Numbered from the stretch's first letter, positions 22,679-31,674 are shown. The stretch is DNA of 34,095 bases from PALSA-660 sp036508075 (GCA_036508075.1 DATCIA010000091.1:1-34095), one strand, 5' to 3'. Notes: generated from the letters alone by a model not told the origin. Made by a program: numbers and translations.

Positions 22679-24040
22679 CTACGAAACGCGTACGAGCAAC
22701 GCGACGAAATGTCCGTCAGGTCCGCCGATACGCGGGCTGGACTGGAAGTAACCGCTCTCACCGATGTCGGCCCTCCATGCGGGCGGAACGGCTTCGGTGA
22801 GGTCCCCCACTACGAATGCCCCGGAATGCCCGGCGAGGAACGCGGCGATCACGTCCTCGTTCTCCGTGCGACTGATGGTGCACGTAGAGTAAACCACCGC
22901 GCCGCCGACGCCGACAAGGGTGGCCGCCTGCCGCAGCATGGCGAGCTGGAGAACGGCGAGCCGGTCGATGTCCTCCGGCGTGACCCGCCACCGCTTCTCG
23001 GGTCTGCGACGCAGGGCGCCCATCCCGCTGCACGGGACGTCGACAAGCACCCCGGCGACGGTGCCTGCGGCCGGTATCCCGTCGACGCTCGCGACGTCCG
23101 TTGCGTCGCCCACCAGCGTCGTCACGCCGGGGACCCCGAGGTCGGCCATCCGGCTGCGCAGGACATCGGCCTTGAAGGGATGGATGTCGAGGGCGTACAG
23201 GTCACACGGCCCTCCGGCCGCCACGCTGCATGCCTGGATCTCAGCGGTCTTGGTCCCGCGGCCGGATGCCACGTCGATGACGATCGCTCCCGGATGCGGA
23301 CCGAGGACTCGGGCCGCAAGTTGCGCGGCGGCATCGGTGATGAGCGCGAGACCCGTGGCGACCGCCTGTCCCCGGACCGCCGCAGAGCCATCCTCGGCCC
23401 GGATGCACCCCGGCGGGACGTCGGCCACGGGGGCGGCTCCGTCGGCCTCGAGGGCGTCGAGGATCTCGACCCAGGCGCCCTTGAAGGTGTTGCCCCACAG
23501 GTAGAGAGGAGCGGGCTCGAGGTCCGCGTAGAGTGCCTCGATCGCGCGCTCGCGGCCAAGTTCGGCGATCCAGCGGTCGACGAGCCATCGCGGATGTCCG
23601 GTCACCCGGGCGAGCGCCTGGTCGTCGGTCGCGGGGTCGCCCCACGGGAAGGAGTCGGCCTCATCCGCGATGCGGCGCAGAACGGCGTTGGCCAGTCCGG
23701 CCGCCTGCGGACGCGCGCGCCGCGCGGCGTCCACTCCTTCGTTGACGGCAGCGCGGGCGGGCGTGCGCATGAACAGGATCTCGTAGGCGCCCAGGCGCAG
23801 CGCGTCGCGAACTCCGGGCTCGAGGGCGGACGGGACCCGGGCGTGACGGTCGATCGCCTCGTCGAGCGTGCCGAGAGTCTGAAGGACGCCGTACGTCAGG
23901 CGGGTCGCGAGCGCGGTGTCGCGGGGGGTGAGCCCGGACGCACGCAGAACCGCATCCAGCGTCTCGGGTCCGAACGACCCGCGCTCGCGAACGCGGTGCA
24001 GGACCTGGAGGGCCACTCGTCTCGCCGGGGCGATGGTCAT
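22679..24040 (-). CDS. rsmB: 16S rRNA (cytosine967-C5)-methyltransferase RsmB/Sun
   Basis: RsmB methylates C967 of 16S rRNA. The 453-residue protein has an N-terminal NusB-like domain (ARRVALQVLHRV onward), then the SAM-binding VIDVASGRGTKTAEI. The two catalytic cysteine motifs are intact: DVPCSGMGALRR and YSTCTISRTENE. The ATG at 24040 overlaps the fmt stop (ATGA). The frame stays open well upstream of this ATG, but that part overlaps fmt and is not the gene. The fmt-rsmB pairing is among the most conserved in bacteria. Confidence 0.95.
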   Translation of the reverse strand: MTIAPARRVALQVLHRVRERGSFGPETLDAVLRASGLTPRDTALATRLTYGVLQTLGTLDEAIDRHARVPSALEPGVRDALRLGAYEILFMRTPARAAVNEGVDAARRARPQAAGLANAVLRRIADEADSFPWGDPATDDQALARVTGHPRWLVDRWIAELGRERAIEALYADLEPAPLYLWGNTFKGAWVEILDALEADGAAPVADVPPGCIRAEDGSAAVRGQAVATGLALITDAAAQLAARVLGPHPGAIVIDVASGRGTKTAEIQACSVAAGGPCDLYALDIHPFKADVLRSRMADLGVPGVTTLVGDATDVASVDGIPAAGTVAGVLVDVPCSGMGALRRRPEKRWRVTPEDIDRLAVLQLAMLRQAATLVGVGGAVVYSTCTISRTENEDVIAAFLAGHSGAFVVGDLTEAVPPAWRADIGESGYFQSSPRIGGPDGHFVALLVRVS

Positions 24041-24954
24041 GACGCGCTCCAATGAGTGTCGGGTGAGAGCCGCGCGCCGCGCAGCCAGTCGGTGGCCGCC
24101 ATGCCTGAGCGGTCTTCGGGCGTCAGGGTCTCGAGAAGCAGCGCGCCGTCCTCCATGCCCAGGAGGAGACCCGCCTCGGTACTCACGGTCCCCGCGGGGA
24201 CCGGGGCGGGAGAAGGTCGGGCCGACAGGACGGTCACGCGGCGACCGTCGATCAACGCCTTGCAGGGCGCGCTCGGGCCGGAGGCCCGCACGCGGCGCCA
24301 TGCGTCATCGACCGTAAGCCCGGGATGGAGCGCGACGTCAAGCGCGGTGATCTTGGCCGCGTACGTGGCCAGCGAGTCGTCCTGAGCGGCCCAGTACACC
24401 TCGCCGGAGACGATCAGCGGAAGCTTGTCGGTGAGCAGCTTGGCTCCCATCAACGCCAGTTCGGACGTCAGCGACGTGGCGTCCTTGTCGCCGACCGGGG
24501 TTGACCGAGTGGAGCATATCGGCCCCGTATCGAGCCCGGCCTCCATTCGCATGATGGAGATCCCGGCCAGAGCGTCCCCGGCCAGGATGGCGCGCTGGAT
24601 GGGCGCAGCGCCGCGCCACGCGGGCAGCAGCGACGCATGGACGTTGACGCAACCCAACCGCGGAAAGTCGATGACGTCGGGAGGCAGGATCGCTCCGTAC
24701 GCCGCGACGACGATCAGGTCGGGCGCGTAGGAGCGCAGCCCGCTGACGGCCGCCGCATCCCTCATCGAGGCGGGCTGCTCGACCGGGATGCCCGTCTCGA
24801 GGGCACGCTGCTTGACGGGAGACGTCGAGATGCGACGGCCGCGACCGGACCCCGCATCGGGGCGCGCGTAGACGGCGACGACCTCGTGGGCGTCGATCAA
24901 CGCGTCCAGAGTGGGCACCGCGAACGCCGGGGTGCCCATGAAGACGATCCTCAT
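24037..24954 (-). CDS. fmt: Methionyl-tRNA formyltransferase
   Basis: Fmt formylates initiator Met-tRNA using 10-formyl-tetrahydrofolate. The 305-residue protein starts with MRIVFMGTPAFAVPTL and has the folate/catalytic region CVNVHASLLPAWRGAAPIQ, with the catalytic Asn and His, then GISIMRMEAGLDTGP. The C-terminal OB-like domain (from about 205) is more divergent than usual but present. It lies 17 nt after def, so deformylase and formyltransferase, which act in opposite directions on the same N-terminal methionine, are made from one message. Confidence 0.95.
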   Translation of the reverse strand: MRIVFMGTPAFAVPTLDALIDAHEVVAVYARPDAGSGRGRRISTSPVKQRALETGIPVEQPASMRDAAAVSGLRSYAPDLIVVAAYGAILPPDVIDFPRLGCVNVHASLLPAWRGAAPIQRAILAGDALAGISIMRMEAGLDTGPICSTRSTPVGDKDATSLTSELALMGAKLLTDKLPLIVSGEVYWAAQDDSLATYAAKITALDVALHPGLTVDDAWRRVRASGPSAPCKALIDGRRVTVLSARPSPAPVPAGTVSTEAGLLLGMEDGALLLETLTPEDRSGMAATDWLRGARLSPDTHWSAS

Positions 24955-24971
24955 CGCGCCCCCCGTCGGCT

Positions 24972-25460
24972 TCAGCGCGCCTCATTCGCCTCTCGGTAGC
25001 GACGCAGCGCTGCACGGCGCTCGTCGGGAGTGGCACGGTCGATGATGAGCAGTCCGTCGAGATGGTCGGTCTCGTGCTGGAGGACACGCGCGAACAGGCC
25101 TTCCGCCGCCAATCGCACGGGGTTCCCTTTGATGTCGAGCGCCTCGCACACGCAGCCGACCGGCCGCTCGATCGGGATGTAGACGCCCGGGAACGACAGA
25201 CACCCCTCTTCGTCGGTCTCGGTCTCCGTCGAGGTCTCGACGATCCGGGGGTTGCACAGCGCCATCAGCCCGTTGTCGATGTCGAGCACGATGATGCGCT
25301 TCTGCACACCGACCTGGGTGGCCGCAAGCCCGACGCCGGGGGCTTCATACATCGCCTGGGCCATGGCCTGGACGAGTGCGGGCAGGCTCGTGTCGGTCTT
25401 CGGGTCCACGTCGGCAGCGTGCTGCTTGAGCGCGGGATTGGGGTGTTCGAGGATGTCCAT
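24972..25460 (-). CDS. def: Peptide deformylase
   Basis: Def removes the formyl group from nascent proteins. The 162-residue product carries all three motifs: GVGLAATQ (42-49), EGCLS with metal ligand Cys87 (85-89) and HETDH (129-133). I start at the ATG at 25460 (MDILEHPNPAL), which matches the family N-terminus. The frame extends to 25526, but that 22-residue addition is low-complexity and lacks a ribosome binding site. A TAGAAT about 80 nt upstream, in the priA-def gap, may be an internal promoter. Confidence 0.95.
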   Translation of the reverse strand: MDILEHPNPALKQHAADVDPKTDTSLPALVQAMAQAMYEAPGVGLAATQVGVQKRIIVLDIDNGLMALCNPRIVETSTETETDEEGCLSFPGVYIPIERPVGCVCEALDIKGNPVRLAAEGLFARVLQHETDHLDGLLIIDRATPDERRAALRRYREANEAR

Positions 25461-25550
25461 CGTGTCCTGTGGGTCGTCGGAGCGATATGCAGGCGTCGCG
25501 TGTGGTTCTTCGTCGCGACGCCTCATCGAGGATTCTACACCGCGCCTGTG

Positions 25551-27953
25551 CTACAGCATGTCGACGGGGTCGATGTCCGGCGCGGCGGACACACCCTCCC
25601 TCAGACGCGCCCCGGCCAGCCCGGCCCGGACGACCGAGGCGATGTCGGAGCCCGCGGGCGCCTTGACGAGCGCCTGCCAGCGCCAGGCCTCCTTCACCTT
25701 CGCGATCGGCGCGGGGCTCGGGCCGAGTACGACGCATCCGGGCAGTGACGCCGCGGCCTCGTTCAGGGATTCGACGGCTGCCATCGCCGACGCCCTGACG
25801 GCTCCGTTGTCCTTGCCGGTCAGCACCAGGCGCGCGAGGCGGCCGCACGGCGGGTAGCCCAGCGCGCGGCGGAGAGGCAACTCGGTGGCGTAGAAGGAGT
25901 CGGGGTCGTGGGCGGCGGCAGCCATGATCGCGGGGTGGTCGGGCCAGTAGGTCTGGATGACCACCTTCCCGCCCGAGGCGCTGCGCCCCGCACGACCGGA
26001 TACCTGCTCCAGCAACTGGTAGGTGCGCTCGGCGGCCCGGAAGTCCGGCATGTGCAGCGTGGTGTCCGCGTTGATGACCCCGACGAGCTCGACCTCCGGG
26101 TAGTCGAGCCCCTTGGCCACCATCTGCGTCCCGAGCAGGACCCCGCAGCGCATCGACTCGAACTCGGCCAGGCGTCGTTCGTGCCCGCCCTTGCCGCCGG
26201 TGGTGTCGGCATCCATGCGGACGACGGAAAGGCCGGGCACTGCGGCCGCCAGTTCGGCTTCGACCCGCTGCGTTCCGGTGCCGAACTGCCGCAGGTAGGG
26301 GCTGTTGCACTTCGGGCAGCGAGCGGGCAGCGCCTGCGTGGCCCCGCAGTGGTGGCAGATCAGCTTCTTGCCGACGTCGTGGTAGGTCATCGCCACCGAG
26401 CAGTTGTCGCAGTGCGGGACGTACCCGCACTCACGACAGAGCACGAAAGAGGCGAACCCCCTGCGGTTGAGGAAGAGCACCGCCTTCGCACCGGAGTCGC
26501 GGACGTGTTCGAGGGCGGCGGTGAGCGGGCGGGAGAACATCGAACGTCCGCCCTCCCGGAACTCTTCGGCCATGTCGACGACCTCGACCGGAGGCATCGT
26601 CCCGCCGCCGACGCGATCCGGGAGCAGCACCCGGGTGTAGCGCCCTTCGTCGGCGGCGATGCGGCTCTCGAACGACGGGGTGGCGCTGCCCAGGACGAGC
26701 ACTGCGCCGGAGGCCGTACACAGACGTTCGGCAACGGCGCGTGCGTGATAGCGCGGCGCCGAGCCCTGTTTGTACGAGCCGTCGTGCTCCTCGTCGATGA
26801 CCACCAGGCGCAGGTCCCGCGCGGGGGCGAACAGCGCCGAGCGCGGGCCGATGGCCACACGCGCATCGCCCGCGCGGACACGGTCCCACTGGTCGTAGCG
26901 CTCCCCGGCCGACAGGCGGCTGTGCAGGACGGCGACGAGGTCCCCGAACCGGGCGCGGAAGCGACCGACGGTCTGCGGGGTGAGGGAGATCTCCGGGACA
27001 AGTACGATGGCGGACCCACCGGCTTCGATGACGCGTTCGATGGCTCGGAGGTAGACCTCGGTCTTCCCGGAGCCGGTGACCCCGTCGGCGAGGATGACCG
27101 ACCCCGGCGCGGCGTTCTCGATGGCCGCGAGCGCGTCGCTCTGCCCCTCGGACAGCACGGCGTGCCGCGGCGCGGCGCGCACCGGTGATGACGGCTCGCG
27201 CATGCGGCGTCTGCGCTCGATGCGCACCGCGCCGGCGGCGACCAGGGCGCGGAGCGGGCCGTCGAGCGAACCGAGCTCCGCCGCGAGCTCCGCGACGCGT
27301 ACGGGGCCCGCACTCAGCGCGTCGAGCAATGCACGCTGCGCCGTCGCCCTCGAGGACGGAGTGAACGCGACCCCTGCCTCGAGGCACGCCCAGCGATCGT
27401 CGACAGCGCCGACGGCGGCCGGACGCAGCCTCCACGAGCGCGCGAGCACGCCCGTCCGCGCTAGCGCGGACGCAGTGCCCGGGAATCGCCGGTCGATGGT
27501 CTTCAGCTGAGGCGCCGTGAGCTCCCCCGCGTCCGCCACGGCGTCGAAGGTGGCGGCACGCAGCGGGCCGGAGGGACGTTCGGAGCCGGCGGTGTACACC
27601 GCGACGGCCGAGGGCGACCCGCCCGGCGGCAGGAGCAACCGCAGCGCGTCGGCGAGCGTGGCGACGTACTCCTGCGAGATCCAGGAGGCGAGGCCGAATC
27701 CGTGGACTCCGAAGATCGGCTCGCCCAGCACGGCCTCGATGGCTCGCATCCGTCCCTCGAACGAGCTGGATGCGATGCGGTCGACGACGTAGCCCACCAC
27801 GCGCTGCCCCCCGAACGGGACGACGACGGGGACACCGACCGATACGGCGGCGTCGAGCGCCTCCGGTACCTCGTAGTCGAAGGGCTCGGAGAGCGCCCGG
27901 GTCGGCACGTCGACGACGACGCGGGCGATCGGGAGGCGGGGGTTGTTCAGCAT
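25551..27953 (-). CDS. priA: Primosomal protein N' (replication restart helicase PriA)
   Basis: PriA reloads the replisome at collapsed forks. The 800-residue protein has a DNA-binding N-terminus, Walker A GVTGSGKT (291-298), Walker B box DEEHD (387-391), and GSATPSFES. Eight zinc-binding cysteines follow: C506/C509, C515/C518, C533/C536 and C546/C549. Unlike some actinobacterial PriA proteins that have lost ATPase motifs, this one looks fully competent. The ATG at 27953 fits the family start (NPRLPIARVVVDVP); an ATG at 27965 is also in frame but lies almost on a strong hairpin (27967-28002). Neither has a strong ribosome binding site. Confidence 0.95.
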   Translation of the reverse strand: MLNNPRLPIARVVVDVPTRALSEPFDYEVPEALDAAVSVGVPVVVPFGGQRVVGYVVDRIASSSFEGRMRAIEAVLGEPIFGVHGFGLASWISQEYVATLADALRLLLPPGGSPSAVAVYTAGSERPSGPLRAATFDAVADAGELTAPQLKTIDRRFPGTASALARTGVLARSWRLRPAAVGAVDDRWACLEAGVAFTPSSRATAQRALLDALSAGPVRVAELAAELGSLDGPLRALVAAGAVRIERRRRMREPSSPVRAAPRHAVLSEGQSDALAAIENAAPGSVILADGVTGSGKTEVYLRAIERVIEAGGSAIVLVPEISLTPQTVGRFRARFGDLVAVLHSRLSAGERYDQWDRVRAGDARVAIGPRSALFAPARDLRLVVIDEEHDGSYKQGSAPRYHARAVAERLCTASGAVLVLGSATPSFESRIAADEGRYTRVLLPDRVGGGTMPPVEVVDMAEEFREGGRSMFSRPLTAALEHVRDSGAKAVLFLNRRGFASFVLCRECGYVPHCDNCSVAMTYHDVGKKLICHHCGATQALPARCPKCNSPYLRQFGTGTQRVEAELAAAVPGLSVVRMDADTTGGKGGHERRLAEFESMRCGVLLGTQMVAKGLDYPEVELVGVINADTTLHMPDFRAAERTYQLLEQVSGRAGRSASGGKVVIQTYWPDHPAIMAAAAHDPDSFYATELPLRRALGYPPCGRLARLVLTGKDNGAVRASAMAAVESLNEAAASLPGCVVLGPSPAPIAKVKEAWRWQALVKAPAGSDIASVVRAGLAGARLREGVSAAPDIDPVDML

Positions 27954-27966
27954 GTCAGCCAGCATA

Positions 27967-28002
27967 GCCGAGGCCGCCGACACCCGTGTCGGCGGCCTCG
28001 GC
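27967..28002 (-). terminator. Perfect 17-bp hairpin between metK and priA
   Basis: The arms at 27967-27983 and 27986-28002 are perfectly complementary with only CC between them. The hairpin starts 21 nt after the metK stop and ends 13 nt before the priA ATG. With no U-run after it on either strand, it may be a transcription attenuator, an mRNA end-stabiliser for metK, or a block on priA translation. Confidence 0.5.
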
Positions 28003-28023
28003 GAAACAAGTCGATCGCGTGCG

Positions 28024-29280
28024 TCAGAGTCCTGCCGCCGTCCGCAGCGCCTCGACTCGGTCGGTGCGCTCCCACGTGAAGTTGGCGTCGTCGCGGCCGA
28101 AGTGGCCGTACGCAGCGGTCTTGCGGTAGATGGGGCGACGCAGGTCCAGGTCGCGGATGATCGCGCCCGGGCGCAGGTCGAACGTGGACGCGACGGCGGC
28201 CTCGATGCGGTCGATGTCGATCGTCTCGGTGCCGAAGGTGTCGACGAGGACCGACAGCGGATGCGCCACACCGATCGCGTAGGCGAGCTGGAGCTCGCAG
28301 CGGTCCGCGAGACCCGCCGCGACCACGTTCTTCGCCACCCAGCGGGCCGCGTACGAGGCCGAGCGGTCGACCTTCGTGCAGTCCTTGCCGGAGAATGCGC
28401 CGCCGCCGTGGCGGCCCATGCCGCCGTAGGTGTCGACGATGATCTTGCGTCCGGTCAGGCCCGAGTCGCCCATGGGCCCACCGACGACGAAACGACCGGT
28501 CGGGTTGATGAAGATGTTCTCGTCGGTGACCTCCCACGCGATCGACTCGGTGTCGAATACGGGGCGGATGACGTGCTCGATGAGGTCGGGACGGATGAGC
28601 GTGGCGACGTCGGCGTCCTCCGCATGCTGAGTGGAGATCAGGATCTTCTCGACCGCGACGGGCTTGCCGTCGACGTAGCGGACGGTGACCTGCGTCTTGC
28701 CGTCGGGACGCAGGTACGGCAGCAGGCCGGCCTTGCGGACAGCGGTCAGCCGCTCGGCCAGACGATGCGCCAGGTAGATGGGCATCGGCATGAGCGTGGA
28801 CGTCTCGTTGCAGGCGTATCCGAACATCATTCCCTGGTCGCCGGCTCCGATGAGGTCGAGCGGGTCGGTGTCGCCCTGCTTGGCCTCGAGAGCCTTGTCG
28901 ACTCCCATGGCGATGTCGGCGCTCTGCTCGTGGATCGCGCTCATGACGCCGCACGTCTCATAGTCGAACCCGAAGCGGGCGTCGGTGTAGCCGATCTCCT
29001 TGACCGTGCGGCGGACCACGGCGGGGATGTCGACGTAGGCGTGCGTGCGCACTTCCCCGCCCACGACGATCAGGCCAGTCGTGGTGAACGTCTCGACGCC
29101 ACAGCGGACGTACGTCGGGTCGGCGACGCTTCCCGTGTCGGTGACGTAGCCCTCGGCGGCAAGCTCGGCCTCGCGGGCGATGATGGCGTCGACGATGGCG
29201 TCCGAGATCTGGTCGCACATCTTGTCGGGATGTCCCTCGGTGACCGACTCCGAGGTGAAGAGGTACTCGCGCTCCGGCAT
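28024..29280 (-). CDS. metK: S-adenosylmethionine synthetase
   Basis: MetK makes SAM from methionine and ATP. The 418-residue protein is slightly longer than the Escherichia coli enzyme. It opens with FTSESVTEGHPDKMCDQISD and contains GAGDQGMMFGYA (the ATP/methionine loop) and the phosphate-binding GGGAFSGKD, followed here by CTKVDRSA where PSKVDRSA is common. GAAGGGA lies before the ATG at 29280. The leader holds a SAM-I riboswitch and terminator, so the enzyme is shut off by its own product. The methyltransferase gene rsmB downstream on the same strand uses SAM. Confidence 0.97.
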   Translation of the reverse strand: MPEREYLFTSESVTEGHPDKMCDQISDAIVDAIIAREAELAAEGYVTDTGSVADPTYVRCGVETFTTTGLIVVGGEVRTHAYVDIPAVVRRTVKEIGYTDARFGFDYETCGVMSAIHEQSADIAMGVDKALEAKQGDTDPLDLIGAGDQGMMFGYACNETSTLMPMPIYLAHRLAERLTAVRKAGLLPYLRPDGKTQVTVRYVDGKPVAVEKILISTQHAEDADVATLIRPDLIEHVIRPVFDTESIAWEVTDENIFINPTGRFVVGGPMGDSGLTGRKIIVDTYGGMGRHGGGAFSGKDCTKVDRSASYAARWVAKNVVAAGLADRCELQLAYAIGVAHPLSVLVDTFGTETIDIDRIEAAVASTFDLRPGAIIRDLDLRRPIYRKTAAYGHFGRDDANFTWERTDRVEALRTAAGL

Positions 29281-29347
29281 GGCTCGTCCCTTCCGTGTCC
29301 TGCGCCCATCCGTCCTCGACGGCGGGCGCCGCTGCCTGTCCTCCGAC

Positions 29348-29381
29348 GAAAAGACCCTCGCCGGTGTACGGACGAGGGTCT
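29348..29381 (-). terminator. Riboswitch-controlled intrinsic terminator of metK
   Basis: On the minus strand AGACCCTCG and CGAGGGTCT form a 9-bp stem (29373-29381 with 29352-29360), followed by TTTTCG. The 5' arm (29378-29371) can instead pair with the 3' strand of the riboswitch P1 stem (29423-29416), giving an antiterminator of 8 bp with one wobble. Confidence 0.85.
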
Positions 29382-29417
29382 CGTGAGGACGCGCGCGTTC
29401 GCGTACCTCGCTCTTCC

Positions 29418-29557
29418 CTCATCTGCCAGGTCTCGTTGGTACAAGACCTGCCGCAATTTGGCACCTTGCTCCACTTTCGAAGCAGGTTGCCGGGGCGTCA
29501 CCGGGTGCGGTCCCTCGGCCCTCTGCACCCCCGTCTCCGGGGGCGCCTCATGATGAG
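29418..29557 (-). promoter_or_regulatory. SAM-I (S-box) riboswitch
   Basis: On the minus strand CTCATC (29557-29552) and GATGAG (29423-29418) form P1. Between them lie the S-box core elements in order: GAGGGACC, CCGGTGACGCCCCGGCAACC, then AAGGTGCCAAATTGCGG, and a long P4 stem CAGGTCT with AGACCTG. This is a close match to the S-box consensus. It precedes metK and a mutually exclusive terminator/antiterminator, so SAM should cause premature termination. Confidence 0.94.
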
Positions 29558-29566
29558 TCGTGGCCG

Positions 29567-29596
29567 ACGATATCACTCGGACGACGCGAGCGCCAA
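29567..29596 (-). promoter_or_regulatory. Candidate promoter of the metK leader
   Basis: On the minus strand TTGGCG (29596-29591), an 18-nt spacer and TATCGT (29572-29567) predict initiation near 29560, exactly at the 5' end of the riboswitch P1 stem. Confidence 0.5.
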
Positions 29597-29620
29597 CATC
29601 CTCGTGCCGGGGTTAGCGGC

Positions 29621-29626
29621 TATCCT
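29621..29626 (+). promoter_or_regulatory. Candidate -10 box for the PsiE-family gene
   Basis: TATCCT on the plus strand, 25 nt before the ATG at 29651, would give a short leader containing the ribosome binding site AAAGGAC. No convincing -35 box is seen. It is divergent from the metK promoter. Confidence 0.3.
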
Positions 29627-29650
29627 AGGAGCCACACGAAAGGACGGGAC

Positions 29651-30115
29651 ATGGAATCGAAGGAACGCGCCACCCGGTGGCTGCAGAGGGCAGTGACCGG
29701 CATCGAGTGGGTCGTCGCCGCATCGCTGGTCGTCCTCGCCGCGTTGGCCACCTGGGGCATCGTCGTAGAGTTCTTCTCCGTCGGCTTCGCGCCGCAGGGG
29801 CTCAACGAGTACACGCTGATCATCGACGGGACGCTGCTCGTGTTCGTCATCGCCGAGCTGTTCAAGATAGCCCTGGCATACATCAGCCACGAGGGGGTCA
29901 TCCCGACGGTCATGGAGGCCGCTCTCGTCGCGGTCGCCCGAAAGGTCGTCATCCTCGACGCGCACGCCGCAGCGTCCGACCTGCTGACGCGGGCGGGCGC
30001 GCTGGGGCTGCTGCTCCTGGCCATCGCGGTCTCGTGGTACCTGCTCTCGCGCGCCAACCCGGAGTTCGGGAGGGTGTCGCCTCACGAAAGGAACGACCCG
30101 CCCACCGACGTCTAG
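29651..30115 (+). CDS. PsiE-family inner-membrane protein
   Basis: A 154-residue membrane protein of the phosphate-starvation-inducible PsiE family. It has hydrophobic segments at about 18-42 and 57-80, a third amphipathic stretch around 85-105 and a last one at about 113-132. The family-like motif ELFKIALAYISHEG, followed by EAALVAVARKVVILD, is clear. The tail is short and polar. Biochemical function is unknown for the whole family; the name reflects expression in Escherichia coli, and no phosphate-regulatory site is visible here. It lies between the divergent metK leader and gltX, in the gltX direction with a 71-nt gap. Confidence 0.82.
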   Translation: MESKERATRWLQRAVTGIEWVVAASLVVLAALATWGIVVEFFSVGFAPQGLNEYTLIIDGTLLVFVIAELFKIALAYISHEGVIPTVMEAALVAVARKVVILDAHAAASDLLTRAGALGLLLLAIAVSWYLLSRANPEFGRVSPHERNDPPTDV

Positions 30116-30138
30116 GTCCCCGCAGGATCCGTGCGCGG

Positions 30139-30144
30139 TAGAAT
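30139..30144 (+). promoter_or_regulatory. Candidate -10 box for gltX
   Basis: TAGAAT, 43 nt before the gltX GTG. No good -35 box is present, so read-through from the PsiE-family gene is also possible. Confidence 0.35.
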
Positions 30145-30186
30145 GCACACCTGAAACCCACAACAAACCAGCCCCCGGAGGTTCCC

Positions 30187-31674
30187 GTGTCCACGCCCGT
30201 CCGCGTTCGATTCGCCCCCAGTCCGACCGGCCAGCTCCACGTCGGCGGCGCTCGGACCGCGATCTACAACTGGGCGCTCGCCCGCCGCACGGGTGGCGTC
30301 TTCATCCTGCGCATCGACGACACGGACCCCGAGCGATCCACCGATGAGAACGTGTCGGCGATCCTGCGCGGCCTTCGCTGGCTGGGCCTGGATTGGGACG
30401 AGGGTCCCGAGGTCGGTGGCGCGTTCGGCCCGTACTTCCAGACGCAGCGCAGCGACACCTATGTGGACGGTCTCGCCACGATGAGGGCCGGGGGCCACGC
30501 GTATCCGTGTTTCTGCACTTCGGAGGAGCTCGAGACCAAGCGCGACGCGGCCCGCCTGAAGGGCGGCTTCGCCGGCTACGACGGCACGTGCCGCTCGCTG
30601 GACCCGGAGACGGTCGCTGTGCGCCTCGCTGCAGGCGAGCCGCACGTCTGGCGCCTGGCGGTCCCGGAGGGCCGCACGGAGGTCGTCTTCGACGACGCGA
30701 TCCGTGGTCACCTGTCGTTTCCGGCCGACGCGCTCGACGACTTCGTCCTGGTGCGGACCGACGGCACCCCGACCTACAACTTCGCTACCGTCGTCGACGA
30801 CGCGCTGATGGAGATCACGCACATCATCCGTGGTGACGACCACCTCTCGAACACTCCTCGGCAGATCCTCGTGTTCGAGGCGCTCGGACACGTGGTCCCC
30901 GTGTTCGCCCATCTTCCGATGATCTGGGGTCCTGACGGCAAGCGTCTGAGCAAGCGGCACGGCGCCGCCTCTGTTGAGGCGTACCGCGACGAGGGCTTCC
31001 TGCCCGAGGCGGTGCTGAACTACCTCGCGCTCCTCGGCTGGTCGCTCGACGGTGAGACCACGATCATCTCGGCGCAGATGCTGTGCGACTCGTTCTCGTT
31101 GGATCGCGTCTCCAGCAACCCCGCCATCCTGGACACCGACAAGCTGGAGTGGATGAACGGCGCCTACATCAGGGAGTTGGATGCGGAGGGATTCGTCGCG
31201 CACATGATCCCGTGGCTCGTCGACGCGGGACTTACGACGGTCGAGCAGACTGAGGCGCAGCGCGCCTGGTTGCTTCAGCTCGCTCCCCTCGTCTCAGAGC
31301 GGATCAAGCGCCTCGACGAGATCGTGCCGATGGTGCGGTTCCTGTTCATGGACACTATCGAGATAGATCCGGCTGTGCGAGAGAAGGCCCTGACGTCGGA
31401 GAACGCGCGCGCCGCGCTCGCGGGCGCCCGCGAGCTGTTGTCTCAGATCCCCGACTTCGAGGCCGCGTCGATCGAAGCGGCGCTGCGCGCGGTGCCCGAG
31501 ATCGCCGACGTGAAGGCCAAGGTGGTGTTCCTTGCGGTGCGTGTGGCCGCGACGGGCACGACCGTGTCCCCGCCCCTGTGGGAGTCGCTCGAGCTGCTGG
31601 GACGCGAGAAGGCGCTCCGCCGACTGGACGCGGCGCTCGCTGGCGGGGTTGACGACCCCGCCACCCATCCGTAG
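30187..31674 (+). CDS. gltX: Glutamyl-tRNA synthetase
   Basis: GltX attaches glutamate to tRNA-Glu and, in bacteria without GlnRS, also to tRNA-Gln for later amidation. The 495-residue protein has the class I HIGH-type motif PSPTGQLHVGG at 11-21, a zinc-like CFC segment near 114, and the KMSKS-type GKRLSKRHG. The GTG at 30187 has GGAGG just before it. The stop codon TAG (31672-31674) is part of the -10 box for the tRNA genes that follow. Whether the enzyme discriminates between the two tRNAs cannot be decided from sequence alone, but tRNA-Gln and tRNA-Glu are next door. Confidence 0.97.
   Translation: MSTPVRVRFAPSPTGQLHVGGARTAIYNWALARRTGGVFILRIDDTDPERSTDENVSAILRGLRWLGLDWDEGPEVGGAFGPYFQTQRSDTYVDGLATMRAGGHAYPCFCTSEELETKRDAARLKGGFAGYDGTCRSLDPETVAVRLAAGEPHVWRLAVPEGRTEVVFDDAIRGHLSFPADALDDFVLVRTDGTPTYNFATVVDDALMEITHIIRGDDHLSNTPRQILVFEALGHVVPVFAHLPMIWGPDGKRLSKRHGAASVEAYRDEGFLPEAVLNYLALLGWSLDGETTIISAQMLCDSFSLDRVSSNPAILDTDKLEWMNGAYIRELDAEGFVAHMIPWLVDAGLTTVEQTEAQRAWLLQLAPLVSERIKRLDEIVPMVRFLFMDTIEIDPAVREKALTSENARAALAGARELLSQIPDFEAASIEAALRAVPEIADVKAKVVFLAVRVAATGTTVSPPLWESLELLGREKALRRLDAALAGGVDDPATHP

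Noticed and set aside
27943..29553. 536-codon plus-strand open frame opposite metK
   Set aside because: Antisense to metK and runs through the SAM riboswitch; no protein motif.
30116..30186. T-box or other leader regulator ahead of gltX
   Set aside because: Only 71 nt are available and no T-box core sequence is present.
30112..31203. 363-codon minus-strand open frame opposite gltX
   Set aside because: Antisense shadow of gltX with Arg/Gly/Asp-rich, motif-free translation.
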